From positions 2,723,001 to 2,787,000 of the forward strand of contig NZ_CP155567.1 of assembly GCF_039696035.1 (NCBI RefSeq): a stretch of DNA of 64,000 nt, written 5' to 3'. How positions within the stretch are numbered: position 1 is the first letter of the stretch; every line of letters starts with the position of its first letter. Position numbers and translations under genes: made by a program. Origin of the DNA: Microbulbifer sp. SAOS-129_SWC. GTDB taxonomy: Bacteria; Pseudomonadota; Gammaproteobacteria; Pseudomonadales; Cellvibrionaceae. The notes under the pieces are model-generated. The model was given only the letters and a program-made list of their open reading frames with translations, searched no databases and was not told where the DNA came from. Of this stretch, positions 27,125-37,057 are shown in pieces.

Positions 27125-27193
27125 CGGGCGCCGCGCGCACCCTGCCGACGGACGGGCGCCGGGGCCACAAGCCTAACCCGCCTCAATCAGGGT

Positions 27194-29200
27194 TCACTGC
27201 TCTTCTTTCAGGCGGGTGATCTCGTCGCGCAGCTTGGCCGCGGTTTCAAACTCGAGGTTCCTGGCGCTTTCGTACATCTGCTGCTCCAGCTCCTCGATCC
27301 GCGCCCAGCGCTGCTTGTCCGACAGCGGTTTCTGGTCGGCCTTGTAGGCGCCCTTGCCTTCCGCGACTTTGCGCCGCCCCCTGGGTACACCGGGGGCAAT
27401 GGCGCCCTCCATGATATCGGCGACACTCTTGCGAATCCCCTGCGGGGTAATGCCGTGCTCGGCATTGTGCGCCAGCTGCTTTTCGCGGCGGCGCGCGGTT
27501 TCGTCCAGCGCGCGCTGCATCGAATTGGTGACCTTGTCGGCGTAGAGAATCGCCCTGCCCTCCAGGTTGCGCGCGGCGCGACCGATGGTCTGGATCAGCG
27601 AGCGGTCGGAACGCAGGAAGCCCTCCTTGTCCGCATCGAAAATCGCGACCAGTGCCACCTCCGGCATATCGAGACCTTCGCGCAGCAGGTTGATCCCCAC
27701 CAGCACATCGAATTCGCCGATGCGCAGGTCGCGGATGATCTCCACCCGCTCCACCGTGTCGATATCCGAGTGCAAGTAGCGTACACGCACGCCGCTGTCG
27801 CTCAGGTATTCGGTCAGGTCTTCGGCCATGCGCTTGGTCAGCACGGTAATCAGCACGCGCTGACCTGCATCCACGCAATGGTGGATCTCCGACAGGCAGT
27901 CGTCCACCTGGGTCGACGCGGGGCGCACTTCGACCTCCGGATCCACCAGGCCGGTGGGACGCACCACCTGCTCCACCACCTGGCCGGCGTGTTCGGCCTC
28001 GTAGGGGCCGGGCGTGGCGGATACAAAAATGGTCTGCGGTGCCAGATGCTCCCACTCCTCGAATTTGAGCGGGCGGTTGTCCAGTGCCGACGGCAGGCGG
28101 AAGCCGTATTCCACCAGTGTCTCCTTGCGCGAGCGGTCGCCGCGGTACATGCCGCCGATTTGCGGCACGGTGACGTGGCTCTCGTCGATAAACAGCATGG
28201 CGTCGTGAGGCAGATAATCGAACAGCGTGGGCGGCGGCTGACCAACACCGCGCCCGGACAGATAGCGGGAGTAGTTCTCCACGCCGTTGCAGTAACCCAG
28301 CTCCTGCATCATTTCCAGATCGTACTTGGTGCGCTGCTCCAGGCGCTGGGCCTCCAGCAGCTTGTCGTTGTCGCGCAGCTGCTTGAGGCGATCGTGCAGC
28401 TCATCCTTGATCTGGTCGATGGCGCTGACAATCGTTTCCCGCGGCGTGACATAGTGGGATTTGGGGAAGATGGTGATGCGCGGCACTTTCTTCAGCATCT
28501 CGCCGGTGAGCGGATCGAACAGGGTGATCTCCTCGATCTCTTCGTCGAACAGCGACAGGCGCACCGCCTCCAGGTCGGAATCCGCCGGGTAGATATCGAT
28601 CACGTCGCCGCGCACCCGGTAGGTGGCCCGGCGGAAGTCGGTGTCGTTACGCGTGTACTGCAGCTCGGCGAGACGGCGCAGAATCGTGCGCTGGTCGACC
28701 AGGTCGCCGCGATCCAGGTGCAGCACCATCTTCAGGTACTTGTCCGGATCGCCCAGACCGTAGATGGCGGACACGGTGGCCACGACAATCACATCACGGC
28801 GCTCGATCAGCGCCTTGGTCGCCGACAGCCGCATCTGCTCGATATGCTCGTTGATGGACGCATCCTTCTCGATAAAGGTGTCCGACGACGGCACATAGGC
28901 CTCCGGCTGGTAGTAGTCGTAATAAGAGACGAAGTATTCGACCGCGTTCTTGGGGAAGAACTCCCTGAACTCGCCGTAGAGCTGGGCGGCCAGGGTCTTG
29001 TTGTGCGCCATGACAATCGCCGGACGCTGCACACGCTCGATAACATTCGCCATGGTAAAGGTCTTGCCCGAACCGGTTACCCCGAGCAAGGTCTGGTGAC
29101 TGAGGCCATCTTCAACCCCCTCCACCAGCGACTCGATCGCCTTGGGCTGATCACCCGCCGGCTCGTACTTGCACACCACCTGAAAAGGACGCGACTCCAT
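27194..29200 (-). CDS. uvrB: UvrABC system protein B (excision nuclease helicase subunit)
   Basis: The 668-residue length is normal. Visible features: Walker A ([14 protein letters not shown]), the DNA-clamping beta-hairpin ([17 protein letters not shown]), helicase motif II (DESHV), helicase motifs V/VI ([23 protein letters not shown]) and a C-terminal UVR/coiled-coil domain ([16 protein letters not shown]) that contacts UvrC. UvrB verifies lesions handed over by UvrA in nucleotide excision repair. No SOS box was recognised upstream by eye. Confidence 0.98.
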   Translation of the reverse strand: MESRPFQVVCKYEPAGDQPKAIESLVEGVEDGLSHQTLLGVTGSGKTFTMANVIERVQRPAIVMAHNKTLAAQLYGEFREFFPKNAVEYFVSYYDYYQPEAYVPSSDTFIEKDASINEHIEQMRLSATKALIERRDVIVVATVSAIYGLGDPDKYLKMVLHLDRGDLVDQRTILRRLAELQYTRNDTDFRRATYRVRGDVIDIYPADSDLEAVRLSLFDEEIEEITLFDPLTGEMLKKVPRITIFPKSHYVTPRETIVSAIDQIKDELHDRLKQLRDNDKLLEAQRLEQRTKYDLEMMQELGYCNGVENYSRYLSGRGVGQPPPTLFDYLPHDAMLFIDESHVTVPQIGGMYRGDRSRKETLVEYGFRLPSALDNRPLKFEEWEHLAPQTIFVSATPGPYEAEHAGQVVEQVVRPTGLVDPEVEVRPASTQVDDCLSEIHHCVDAGQRVLITVLTKRMAEDLTEYLSDSGVRVRYLHSDIDTVERVEIIRDLRIGEFDVLVGINLLREGLDMPEVALVAIFDADKEGFLRSDRSLIQTIGRAARNLEGRAILYADKVTNSMQRALDETARRREKQLAHNAEHGITPQGIRKSVADIMEGAIAPGVPRGRRKVAEGKGAYKADQKPLSDKQRWARIEELEQQMYESARNLEFETAAKLRDEITRLKEEQ

Positions 29201-29387
29201 AACACCCTACCGCCACTACTGTCACTGAAAGCAATCAGCGATTGTAGGACCTCCCCGCCAGCGCCACAAATGCCCCGCACCATCCCAAAGAATGCCGCGC
29301 CAGTCACCTCTCCTGGCGACTTTTTAAACAAACCAACGCCAAAAATAAATTCCTGACAAATCAATCAGTTAAAGTGCAAAAAAGGGG

Positions 29388-29416
29388 TTGACCCGCACCG
29401 GGGCGCTCTATAATAT
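29388..29416 (+). promoter_or_regulatory. Promoter of tRNA-Asn
   Basis: TTGACC (29388-29393) precedes TATAAT (29409-29414, 15-bp spacer), which overlaps TAATAT (29411-29416, 17-bp spacer). A GC-rich discriminator (ACGCGCC) follows, typical of stringently controlled stable-RNA promoters. The tRNA begins about 45 bp downstream. Confidence 0.8.
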
Positions 29417-29463
29417 ACGCGCCATCTGAACGGGACGGCACACAAGCTCAACCGGAAAGATAT

Positions 29464-29539
29464 TCCGCCTTAGCTCAGTTGGTAGAGCAATTGACTGTTA
29501 ATCAATGGGTCGCTGGTTCGAGCCCAGCAGGCGGAGCCA
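29464..29539 (+). tRNA. tRNA-Asn (GTT)
   Basis: The 76-nt gene includes CCA. The acceptor stem TCCGCCT pairs with AGGCGGA, the anticodon loop CTGTTAA gives GTT, and the T-arm is GCTGG-TTCGAGC-CCAGC. It stands alone with its own promoter and terminator. Confidence 0.97.
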
Positions 29540-29590
29540 AATACTAAAAAAGCCCCTCGGCGCAAGTCGAGGGGCTTTTTTAGTATTTGG
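29537..29590. terminator. Very long bidirectional terminator overlapping the tRNA-Asn CCA end
   Basis: A perfect 23-bp inverted repeat (29537-29559 and 29568-29590, 8-nt loop) has a GC core (AGCCCCTCG) flanked by A- and T-runs. It works for both strands. Its left arm includes the last three bases (CCA) of the tRNA. The rest of the gap to 29836 holds the 70-bp direct repeats and no gene. Confidence 0.9.
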
Positions 29591-29631
29591 CCTCTCTACT
29601 TTACTGGGCGAGAAGAGCCCAGTTGGGTGAA

Positions 29632-29761
29632 GCAAGCGTTTGCGAGGTATACGTCGCGCGCAGCTGAACGCCGCCAATCTATGATGGGTGGCCGGACTGA
29701 CGCAAGCGTTTGCGACGGACAGGTCGCGTGCGGCCGAACCCCGGCAGTCTGTGATTGGCGG
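29632..29761. repeat. Two 60-bp imperfect direct repeats, 70-bp period
   Basis: Copies at 29632-29691 and 29702-29761 share GCAAGCGTTTGCGA, GTCGCG, GCNGAAC and TCTRTGAT blocks in order. The opening GCAAGCGTTTGC is nearly palindromic. They lie between the tRNA-Asn terminator and the dehydratase gene and are probably part of a dispersed intergenic repeat family of this genome. Confidence 0.65.
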
Positions 29762-29836
29762 GCGGGGGCGTCAAATACAAAAGCCAGGCACAAAAAAGGC
29801 CCCGCACTGCGGAGCCCTTTCCAATCAATTTACCAA

Positions 29837-31789
29837 CTAGCGCCGCCCCGAGTCCGTCGGCACCGGCAGGCGCTCCACCTGCCCCACCCTGGCGACCGGC
29901 TTCTGCTCTCGCTGCTGCGCCCAGACCACATCCACCAGATGCTCCTTCGGCGCATAATCCTTTACCGCCGTGCGCAACAGGCGGTGCACGGCCTCGCAGT
30001 CATGACGGCCGCAGGCATCGCGCAACTCGCCGATCAACAGCTGCAGCCGTTCGCTCGCCAGGCGCTCTTCTTCGGCGCGCATAATCATCGCGTGATCGGT
30101 GCCGGAGACATTGTCGCCGAGCAGCAACTCCTCATAGAGTTTTTCACCCGGGCGCAGGCCGCTAATCTGGATCTCGATATCCCCTTCGGGGTTTTCCTCG
30201 TCGCGTACCGTGTGCCCCATGATCTGGATCAGGCGGCGCGCCAGGTCGTAGATACGCACCGGCTCGCCCATATCCAGCACGAATACCTCACCATTGCGCC
30301 CCATGCTGCCGGCCTGCAGTACCAGCTGAGCCGCCTCGGGAATCGTCATGAAATAACGGGTGACCTTGGGGTGCGTGACGGTAACCGGCCCGCCGGCATT
30401 GATCTGGTCGGAAAACAGCGGAATCACCGAACCCGAGGACCCCAGCACATTGCCGAAGCGCACCATGCAGACCCGGGTGCGGCCAAAACGGCGGCCGAAG
30501 TCCTGGCAGATCAGCTCGGCAAAACGCTTGGTGGCGCCCATCACATTGGTGGGGCGCACCGCCTTGTCGGTGGAGATCAATACAAACTGCTCGACCCCGA
30601 AAGCCTCGGCAGCTTCCAGCACCGACAGTGTGCCGAGCACGTTGTTGTCTGCACCCAGCACCACATTCTGTTCCACCAGCGGCACATGCTTGTAGGCCGC
30701 GGCATGGTAAATGGTATCGATGCCGAAGCTCTGGATGATCTCCGCCATACGCGCGCGGTCGCGCACATCGCCGAGCACCGCAGTCACCCGCACCCGCAGG
30801 TTTTCATCCTGCTGCTGCTGGTAGAGCTCGCGTTCGATCTGGTAAAGCGCGTATTCCGACGACTCCACCATGACCAGCTGGGCCGGTTGCCAGTGGGCAA
30901 TCTGGCGGCAGAGCTCGGAACCGATAGAACCGCCGGCACCGGTCACGAGTACCACCTTGCCGCTGATCGAATGTGCGATGAGTTCCTTTTCTGGCTCCAC
31001 TGGCGCGCGGCCGAGAATATTTTCGTAAATCTGGGAGACATCGGAAACGCGGCCGGCACCGTCGACCAACTCCTCGACACCGGGGATCACCTTCACCACC
31101 AGCCCGCGCTCACGCAGGCCACGGGTAATTTCGCGACGGCGCCGCTTGGGCACACCGGGCATCGCCAACAGCACCTCGGCGATATCCCGCTCAGCCACCA
31201 CGTCGAGAATATTGGCCGGGTTGTAGACCAGCACACCGTCGATCAGGGTATTCTGCTTGGAGGCGTTATCGTCGAAAAAGGCTACCGGCTTGTAGACTTC
31301 ACCATGCACCAGCGCCTTGTACATCTGCAGGCCGGCGGTGCCCGCGCCGTAGATGGCAACCCGGGTCTTGTGGATCTCCAGCGCCATCTGGTAGTAAACC
31401 CGCACCAGCCAGCGGGAACCACCGACGGCAATCAGGGCAAAGCACCAGTAAATCACCGGTACCGAGCGCGGCACTCCGGCGTAGGTGAGATAGGAGGCCA
31501 CTGCAAGGACAACCGCCGAGGCCGTGACGCCCTGCAGGACCGCGATAATCGCCTGCTGTCCCATGTAGCGGATAACGGTACGGTAGAGGCCGAGGCGCAA
31601 AAAGATAAAACTGCTCGAAGCCAGGGTCAGGCCGAGACAGATCAGCATTTCCTTCTCGAGCGCCGGGGACAGGCCGTTGACACGAATGGTAATCGCCACC
31701 ATAAATGCAATGGTAAGCATTAACTGGTCATAGATCAGCATCAGCGCCGGCTTGTAATTTTTGTTCACGCTTCGCCAGATGCGCTTCAC
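29837..31789 (-). CDS. Membrane nucleoside-diphosphate sugar 4,6-dehydratase/epimerase (CapD/WbpM type)
   Basis: The 650-residue protein has four N-terminal membrane helices (about 15-135), a first CoA/Rossmann-like fold (VAIYGAGTAG, 144-153) and a second catalytic SDR domain (VTGAGGSIG, 282-290; STDKAVRPTN; NVMGATKR). The catalytic site has Met-x-x-x-Lys (Met417, Lys421) in place of Tyr-x-x-x-Lys, a known feature of WbpM/FlaA1-type UDP-GlcNAc 4,6-dehydratases. The product feeds surface polysaccharide synthesis, usually the first diamino or FucNAc-type sugar. It lies downstream of a WecA-type transferase and a sugar epimerase on the same strand, the usual wbpM end of an O-antigen locus. Confidence 0.9.
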   Translation of the reverse strand: MKRIWRSVNKNYKPALMLIYDQLMLTIAFMVAITIRVNGLSPALEKEMLICLGLTLASSSFIFLRLGLYRTVIRYMGQQAIIAVLQGVTASAVVLAVASYLTYAGVPRSVPVIYWCFALIAVGGSRWLVRVYYQMALEIHKTRVAIYGAGTAGLQMYKALVHGEVYKPVAFFDDNASKQNTLIDGVLVYNPANILDVVAERDIAEVLLAMPGVPKRRRREITRGLRERGLVVKVIPGVEELVDGAGRVSDVSQIYENILGRAPVEPEKELIAHSISGKVVLVTGAGGSIGSELCRQIAHWQPAQLVMVESSEYALYQIERELYQQQQDENLRVRVTAVLGDVRDRARMAEIIQSFGIDTIYHAAAYKHVPLVEQNVVLGADNNVLGTLSVLEAAEAFGVEQFVLISTDKAVRPTNVMGATKRFAELICQDFGRRFGRTRVCMVRFGNVLGSSGSVIPLFSDQINAGGPVTVTHPKVTRYFMTIPEAAQLVLQAGSMGRNGEVFVLDMGEPVRIYDLARRLIQIMGHTVRDEENPEGDIEIQISGLRPGEKLYEELLLGDNVSGTDHAMIMRAEEERLASERLQLLIGELRDACGRHDCEAVHRLLRTAVKDYAPKEHLVDVVWAQQREQKPVARVGQVERLPVPTDSGRR

Positions 31790-31840
31790 ATGACCCCCAA
31801 TTGGCCCCGGACCAAGATTTTTAACATCAATTTGTCACCA

Positions 31841-32731
31841 TTATGCCAGATCCATTGCTGCCAGCACGAGCGCCAGTATAGACACCGCCGACATAATTCC
31901 CAGCTCCTTGTGCAGAGTCTTCTTGACCCCCCAGCGCAGGGCGCTGCGCTGGTAGAAATGTTCCCGGTGCGCCTCCCACCAGCGCTGGCCACTGAGCACG
32001 CGGCGCAATAGCGTCAGTGTCGCGTCGAGCCAAAAAGGCAGAAATACCAGTGCGGGCACCAGCAATCCGAAATCCCCACGCTGCCAGCCGAACAGGCTCA
32101 CGGTAACCACTGCCAGGCCCAGCGCGGTAGAACCGGCATCACCGAGGAAAATTCGCGCACCCGGCCAGTTAAAGCGCAGAAACACCAGCGCCCCAACCAC
32201 CACTAGCGCACAGACACCGGCGAGCGCGGTATCCCCACGCCAGGCACCGATGGCCCCCAGGGTGGCAAAGCCGATGGCGGTCATACTGCCGGCCAAGCCG
32301 TCCAGGCCGTCCATAAAATTGTACAGGTTGATCATCCAAACCCCGCCCACCAGCAGCAGCGGATACCACCACCAGGCCAGCGGCGTCGGCAACCCGGCCA
32401 GCACCAGGGCAACGGCCAGCATGTGCACTGGAAAACGCAGCCGCGCCGACACGTGACGCAGATCATCGAGCGCGGATACTGCGAGCAGCAGCACAAATCC
32501 CATCGGGACAACCAGCGGCAGCTCAAGCGGACTGATCAGCAGCGCCGGAACCAGGCCACCGACCAGTGCCCACCCCCCGGTACGCGGCACCGGTGTGTCG
32601 TGCATGGAGCGGTGATTGGGCAAGTCGAGCGCCAGCTCGCGCATATTCGACAGCAAAAACGCTATCGCGCCGTAACTGAGCACCGCCTGCAACAGCAATG
32701 GTGCGAGCCAGTGTTCCCAGAAAACCATCAC
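31841..32731 (-). CDS. WecA/WbpL-like undecaprenyl-phosphate glycosylphosphotransferase
   Basis: The 296-residue polytopic membrane protein belongs to the MraY/WecA family. Visible signatures: DLPNHRSMHDTPVPRTGG (substrate/Mg loop), SALDDLRHVSARLR, NFMDGLDGLAG and FLGDAGSTALGL. WbpL/WecA enzymes transfer a sugar-1-phosphate to undecaprenyl phosphate to start O-antigen or related glycans. The gene overlaps the upstream epimerase stop by 4 bp and precedes the WbpM-type gene, together a small lipid-linked sugar module. The exact sugar is unknown. Confidence 0.88.
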   Translation of the reverse strand: MMVFWEHWLAPLLLQAVLSYGAIAFLLSNMRELALDLPNHRSMHDTPVPRTGGWALVGGLVPALLISPLELPLVVPMGFVLLLAVSALDDLRHVSARLRFPVHMLAVALVLAGLPTPLAWWWYPLLLVGGVWMINLYNFMDGLDGLAGSMTAIGFATLGAIGAWRGDTALAGVCALVVVGALVFLRFNWPGARIFLGDAGSTALGLAVVTVSLFGWQRGDFGLLVPALVFLPFWLDATLTLLRRVLSGQRWWEAHREHFYQRSALRWGVKKTLHKELGIMSAVSILALVLAAMDLA

Positions 32732-33657
32732 CCGCGCGCCTCCTGCAGATAACGGCTATAGCGAGTCTTGGCCTGCCAAGACAGTGCCGCACGCAGGCGC
32801 GCCGCACTGTAGAGTTCACTCTGCTCCAACTCCAGCAGCGAGCGCACTGCGGCCAGCCGGCGCAGGGGGCGCAGTGGCGTCAGCAGCAGGCGGGTCAGGC
32901 CGCGACTGCCGCGTACTTGCGCGCCACTGAGCGCAGAGGCAATTGATGCCAGGTCGTAGAAATGCGGCTCCGCGGCAATATAGACCTGACGATCACAGCC
33001 AGCCGACTGCCCCAGCAGACAAATTGCCTCGACCAGATCGCCAACGTGGACAAAACTGCGCAGACCGCTGGCCGGCAGGAACCGGGACAGGCGCCCGAGA
33101 GAACCGAGCAAGTTGCGCCAACGTTGCGCGCGGCCAGCTGATTTTGCCCGGCCGCCGGCTTCTCCGTACACAGACGCGGGGCGTATGACATTGACCCGGC
33201 AAGACCAACGGCCGCCCAACAGCTGACGCTCTCCCAGCCACTTGCTGCGACCATAGCTGTCCGTTGCCGGCTCACCGGAATCCTCGTTCGCCAGTACGCC
33301 GCGCGGCGGGCGCAGCGCCTTCACGCTGGAAAGGTAGGTAAAGGACTCGGCGCCGGCCACGTCTGCGGCACGCAGCAACTCCAGCGGGCAATCGCTGTTG
33401 AGCCACTGAGCCTGCACCGGATGGCGCGTGCACTCGGCGCGACTGGCCAGACCGGCAGCGTAGATGACGCGGTCGCCGGACTGGAACAGCGAGGAATAGT
33501 CCCCGCCGGGAGAAAGTGATAGAGAGAAGTGTTCACACCCGGACGGACTCCGGGGAGCGCGGGACACCGACAGCACTTGCTGCCCGTCCGCCAGAAGGCG
33601 CAGGCAGAGTGCCTCGCCGATATATCCAGTGCCGCCAATTACCACCCAACGCGCCAT
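32728..33657 (-). CDS. NAD-dependent sugar epimerase/dehydratase
   Basis: The start is ATG 33657 (MARWVVIGGTGYIGEALCLR); the longer frame to 33729 is unlikely, although the chosen start has only a weak Shine-Dalgarno. The product is about 309 residues. Features: Rossmann GGTGYIG, a YLSSVKALRP strand and the catalytic SYGRSKW motif (Tyr-x-x-x-Lys) of extended SDRs such as GalE/WbpV/WbpK. In WbpL/WbpM clusters these reduce or epimerise the nucleotide sugar used by the transferase. It is coupled to the transferase by a 4-bp overlap. Confidence 0.82.
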   Translation of the reverse strand: MARWVVIGGTGYIGEALCLRLLADGQQVLSVSRAPRSPSGCEHFSLSLSPGGDYSSLFQSGDRVIYAAGLASRAECTRHPVQAQWLNSDCPLELLRAADVAGAESFTYLSSVKALRPPRGVLANEDSGEPATDSYGRSKWLGERQLLGGRWSCRVNVIRPASVYGEAGGRAKSAGRAQRWRNLLGSLGRLSRFLPASGLRSFVHVGDLVEAICLLGQSAGCDRQVYIAAEPHFYDLASIASALSGAQVRGSRGLTRLLLTPLRPLRRLAAVRSLLELEQSELYSAARLRAALSWQAKTRYSRYLQEARG

Positions 33658-33731
33658 CTGTGATGCAACCCAATATATTTTTTCTACGAACCGACGGCAC
33701 TGGTAATGCCGCCGGCAAAATTCGCTCAAAT

Positions 33732-34055
33732 TCAGAGCATGATTCGAGTGCGATTTTTCTCCAGCGTCGCGGTACCGATACCCTTGATATCGAGCAGCTG
33801 CTCGACCGAAGTAAAAGGACCGTGCTCATCGCGGTATTTTACAATCATTTCAGCGCGCACCGCGCCGATACCGTCAAGCTTGTCAGCCAGCTCCTCGGCG
33901 GAGGCGCTGTTCAGGTTGACGCTGGCTGCGGCTACTGCCGCTTCGCCTGCCGTTGAGTCCGCAGTGGACTCCTCGGCCACAGTCCAGGCTGAGCCACAGA
34001 CCATCAGTAACGCAGCGAAACATACAGCAAGCGGAGTGCGAAAGACATTCTTCAT
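33732..34055 (-). CDS. ComEA-like helix-hairpin-helix protein
   Basis: The start is ATG 34055 behind GGGGGA. The 107-residue protein has a signal peptide (MKNVFRTPLAVCFAALLMVC), an Ala-rich linker and a C-terminal double HhH motif (VNLNSASAEELADKLDGIGA, IVKYRDEHGPF, LLDIKGIGTATLEKN). Similar proteins bind DNA in the periplasm during transformation. Short stand-alone ComEA homologues occur widely in gammaproteobacteria; a competence role is plausible but no other competence gene is in the window. Confidence 0.9.
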   Translation of the reverse strand: MKNVFRTPLAVCFAALLMVCGSAWTVAEESTADSTAGEAAVAAASVNLNSASAEELADKLDGIGAVRAEMIVKYRDEHGPFTSVEQLLDIKGIGTATLEKNRTRIML

Positions 34056-34181
34056 CGGGTTTCCCCCCTGTGAAAGTGGTAGATTCACGTCGGGACTGCT
34101 TCTACTCCCCCAAACCTGACCACTCTAACAGTTCGCTTGCCGCACGCGGTCGCCAATTACTTACACGTTATTACAAGTCAA

Positions 34182-34901
34182 TCAGTTCCGGGTTTCCCGC
34201 AATATTTCTGCCAGCGCTGCCTGCGGATCCGCCGCTGCAGTGATCGGGCGACCGATTACCAGGTAATCTGCCCCCCACTCCAGCGCCTGTGCCGGTGTTA
34301 CGATACGGCGCTGGTCGTCGGCAGCGGCACCGGCCGGACGAATTCCCGGCGTCACCAGAGCGAAATTCGTGCCGCACTGCTGGCGCAGCGCCTGCGCTTC
34401 GCGCGCGGAGCACACCACACCGTCGAGGCCACACTGCTGCGCCAGCGCCGCCAGAGCAAGCACATGCTCTTCCAGCGGGCGGGTGACGCCGGTGGCCGCC
34501 AGCTCCTCCGGTGCGGTACTGGTCAACACTGTGACTCCGATCAACAGCGGCCGGCGCTCGCCATAGGGGCGCAGCGCCTCGGCCGCCGCCTCCATCATCC
34601 GCGCACCGCCACTCGCGTGCACGTTGACCATCCACACACCCAGCTCGGCTGCGGCGCGCACGGCCGCGGCAACCGTGTTGGGAATATCGTGGAACTTCAA
34701 ATCCAGAAATACCTGGAAGCCGCGCGCCACCAGCTGTTCCACTAATTGCGCGCCGCTGGCAGTGAACAGTTCCTTGCCCACCTTGACCCGGCACAGCGCC
34801 GGATCCAGCTGGTCCGCCATCGCCAGCGCGGCGGCGGCATTGTCGTAGTCGAGGGCCACGATAACCGGCGAAGAAACGGCAGCAGAATTGTTACTTTGCA
34901 A
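34182..34901 (-). CDS. pyrF: Orotidine 5'-phosphate decarboxylase
   Basis: The 239-residue TIM-barrel enzyme has the catalytic [10 protein letters not shown] motif (Asp-Lys-x-x-Asp), the N-terminal IVALDYDN and the phosphate-binding LVTPGIRP and IGRPIT loops. It makes UMP in the last step of pyrimidine synthesis. The lapA-lapB-pyrF order is common in gammaproteobacteria. Confidence 0.97.
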   Translation of the reverse strand: MQSNNSAAVSSPVIVALDYDNAAAALAMADQLDPALCRVKVGKELFTASGAQLVEQLVARGFQVFLDLKFHDIPNTVAAAVRAAAELGVWMVNVHASGGARMMEAAAEALRPYGERRPLLIGVTVLTSTAPEELAATGVTRPLEEHVLALAALAQQCGLDGVVCSAREAQALRQQCGTNFALVTPGIRPAGAAADDQRRIVTPAQALEWGADYLVIGRPITAAADPQAALAEILRETRN

Positions 34902-35009
34902 AGAAATACCTCATCAATCTCACCGCCACAACGCGGCACAAAAATTCGAAACGGCAGCGAACAGCGGATTCGCACCACCGCAACAGGGGAAATACGGCCC
35001 GCTGCGGCC

Positions 35010-36200
35010 CTACTCCCCCTCGACCCCCTTGACCGAGCGCACCGTATCCCAGTGCTTGCAGCTGGGACAGAGCCAGTGCAGCTGGTTACCGGAAAATCCG
35101 CAGTTGCTGCAGCGATAGTGGGGGCGGCTGGCGATTAGTTGATCGATCAGGGTCTTCAGCAACGACAGATTTTCCCGCGCGCGCCCCTGGGTCGTATCAA
35201 TATGCAGGTCGATAAAATGGCCCAGCCCGCGCAGCGAGGGCCGCAGCGCCAATTGCTTGCCCATAAACGCCGCCGCCGCCGCTTCGCTCTGCTGGCGGTG
35301 GATGCGCTCGGTCAGCGCAATCAGCACGCTGTTCGAGGGATGCTCGCGCTGCAGGGATTCCAGATAGCGGTCGAGCCCCTTCTCGTCGTCGACGGCCTCG
35401 TAGCTGGTAATCAACAGTTCGAGGATTTCGGGGATATAGTCCGGGTTCTGCCGCGGAATCCGCTGCAGCACCTTGATCGCCTCGCGCGGACGCGACAGCA
35501 GGTGCTCGAGGCGCCCCCACAGCAGGTTGGCACGCACCGAATTGCGGTCGTAATCCAGCGCCGCATCGATATGCTTGCGCGCGCTCAGATAGTCTTTGTT
35601 TTTGATCGCCTCCTCTGCCAGCTCGCAGCAGAAGTGCGCCTGCACCGGCGCCCACTCGGCGGACAGGCGCTTGAAGCGGCGCCCGTGCAACAGATTGACG
35701 GCGTGAATCGCCTTATTCCACTCGCGCTCGTCCCGGTAGACCTCCACCAGGTGCTCCAGGCTGACATTGCGCAGATCCGAGGAATTTTCCACCAGCTCCT
35801 GCAATAGCCGCTCGGCGCGGTCGAGCCAGCCGGCGGCGATATAGTCCCGCGCCAGCTCCAGCTGCGCCTTCTGCTGACTGGGGCGCGCCAGACTGGGGCG
35901 GGCGAGCAGATTCTGGTGCACGCGGATGGCCTGATCGTGCTCGCCGCGTTTACGCAGCAGGTTGCCGAGCGCCAGGTGGGTATCAAAGGTGGCGCTACTG
36001 ACTTCCAGCGCGTCGATAAACTTGTCGATGGCGTCGTCGTGACGCTCGTTCAGAAGGTAATTGAGACCCTGGGCATAAGAGTGCGCCAGCGCCCGCTGCT
36101 GTTCGTTACAGTTGGCTTTTTTCCTGACACTGCGGCGCCCCATCAGCCAGCCGATGGCGATGGCAGCGAGTAGGAAAAAGAAAAAAGTGAGATCGGCCAA
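35010..36200 (-). CDS. lapB: LPS assembly protein B (YciM)
   Basis: The start is TTG at 36200, 3 bp after the lapA stop, with GGAG 7 nt upstream inside the end of lapA. The product is about 396 residues (E. coli LapB has 389). It has an N-terminal membrane helix (ADLTFFFFLLAAIAIGWLMG), about nine TPR units and a C-terminal rubredoxin-like metal site (CSNCGFSG...CPSCKHW). LapB directs FtsH to degrade LpxC and so balances LPS synthesis. Upstream in-frame codons overlap lapA and are not coding. Confidence 0.95.
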   Translation of the reverse strand: MADLTFFFFLLAAIAIGWLMGRRSVRKKANCNEQQRALAHSYAQGLNYLLNERHDDAIDKFIDALEVSSATFDTHLALGNLLRKRGEHDQAIRVHQNLLARPSLARPSQQKAQLELARDYIAAGWLDRAERLLQELVENSSDLRNVSLEHLVEVYRDEREWNKAIHAVNLLHGRRFKRLSAEWAPVQAHFCCELAEEAIKNKDYLSARKHIDAALDYDRNSVRANLLWGRLEHLLSRPREAIKVLQRIPRQNPDYIPEILELLITSYEAVDDEKGLDRYLESLQREHPSNSVLIALTERIHRQQSEAAAAAFMGKQLALRPSLRGLGHFIDLHIDTTQGRARENLSLLKTLIDQLIASRPHYRCSNCGFSGNQLHWLCPSCKHWDTVRSVKGVEGE

Positions 36201-36202
36201 GC

Positions 36203-36511
36203 TTACTCTCCGGAGACCTGTCGGCGCACCGTGTGCAGTTCCCGTTCCAGCCTCTGCAATTGTCGCTCCAGCCCTGCAGCCCGGCGGCGCTCCGCGTAAA
36301 AGGGCAACAGGCTGACAACAAAGCCCAGCAACACACCAAACAACAGGAAACCGATCAACCAGAAGCCGACACTGCCCGCCGGCAGCGCTTGGCCGGCGAA
36401 CCGCGGCACAATAGAGTCCGGATTGTCCACGGCAAAGTAGATACCGATGGCAATGCACAGCAGGGCCAGCAGCCCATAGAAGAGACGCAACAGCCAGCGC
36501 AAGAATGACAA
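36203..36511 (-). CDS. lapA: LPS assembly protein A
   Basis: The 102-residue membrane protein (DUF1049) has two transmembrane helices (about 6-28 and 46-68) and a C-terminal coiled coil (AAGLERQLQRLERELHTVRR). It is co-transcribed with lapB. It is the normal partner of LapB in LPS homeostasis. Confidence 0.93.
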   Translation of the reverse strand: MSFLRWLLRLFYGLLALLCIAIGIYFAVDNPDSIVPRFAGQALPAGSVGFWLIGFLLFGVLLGFVVSLLPFYAERRRAAGLERQLQRLERELHTVRRQVSGE

Positions 36512-36603
36512 GGGAACCTCCGCCCTCCGGGGGTGCTTAAATCAACAACTTAGTCTAACGGGCCATCCCGCCCGCGCCTCTCAATCCAGCAATGCCGGAC
36601 CGG

Positions 36604-36915
36604 TCAATCATACTCGGTCACAGTATCTTCCTGCATCCGTTGATTGACCCGATCGCGCAACTCCTTGCCCGGCTTGAAGTGCGGCACATACTTGCCCGCC
36701 AACTCCACGGCATCGCCGGTTTTCGGATTGCGCCCGGTACGCGGCGCACGGTAGTGCAGGGAAAAACTGCCGAATCCACGGATCTCGATACGCTCCCCCC
36801 TGGACAGCACATCGGACATGGAATCCAACATTACCTTGACCGCCAGCTCCACGTCTTTAACCGGTAGCTGATCCAACCTCAACGCAATCCTTTCGATCAG
36901 TTCGGATTTGGTCAT
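36604..36915 (-). CDS. ihfB: Integration host factor subunit beta
   Basis: The 103-residue start follows the conserved [11 protein letters not shown]; an ATG three codons upstream (36924) is also possible. It is an HU/IHF fold with the beta-subunit [19 protein letters not shown] and [18 protein letters not shown]. It is the partner of IhfA (18023-18322). It lies downstream of rpsA, the standard order. Confidence 0.96.
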   Translation of the reverse strand: MTKSELIERIALRLDQLPVKDVELAVKVMLDSMSDVLSRGERIEIRGFGSFSLHYRAPRTGRNPKTGDAVELAGKYVPHFKPGKELRDRVNQRMQEDTVTEYD

Positions 36916-36978
36916 GCGCTCCATAACCTTCTGTAAGTCATTGATTATTCTAGATTAGAGCGGCAATCATGTAACAGA

Positions 36979-37008
36979 AAGCCGGACTGAGCAACCCCAG
37001 TCCGGCTT
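36979..37008 (-). terminator. Hairpin between rpsA and ihfB
   Basis: An 11-bp perfect stem (AAGCCGGACTG and CAGTCCGGCTT) with an 8-nt loop is followed on the minus strand by TCTGTT. A second hairpin (37015-37039) lies between it and rpsA. They probably attenuate read-through from rpsA into ihfB. Confidence 0.55.
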
Positions 37009-37057
37009 CCGGATAGCCCCAGGCAATAAGCCCGGGGCTTTTGACAACTAAAGACTA

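Noticed and set aside
29627..31723. 698-codon open frame antisense to the WbpM-type gene
   Set aside because: Codon-bias shadow of a clearly recognised dehydratase on the other strand.
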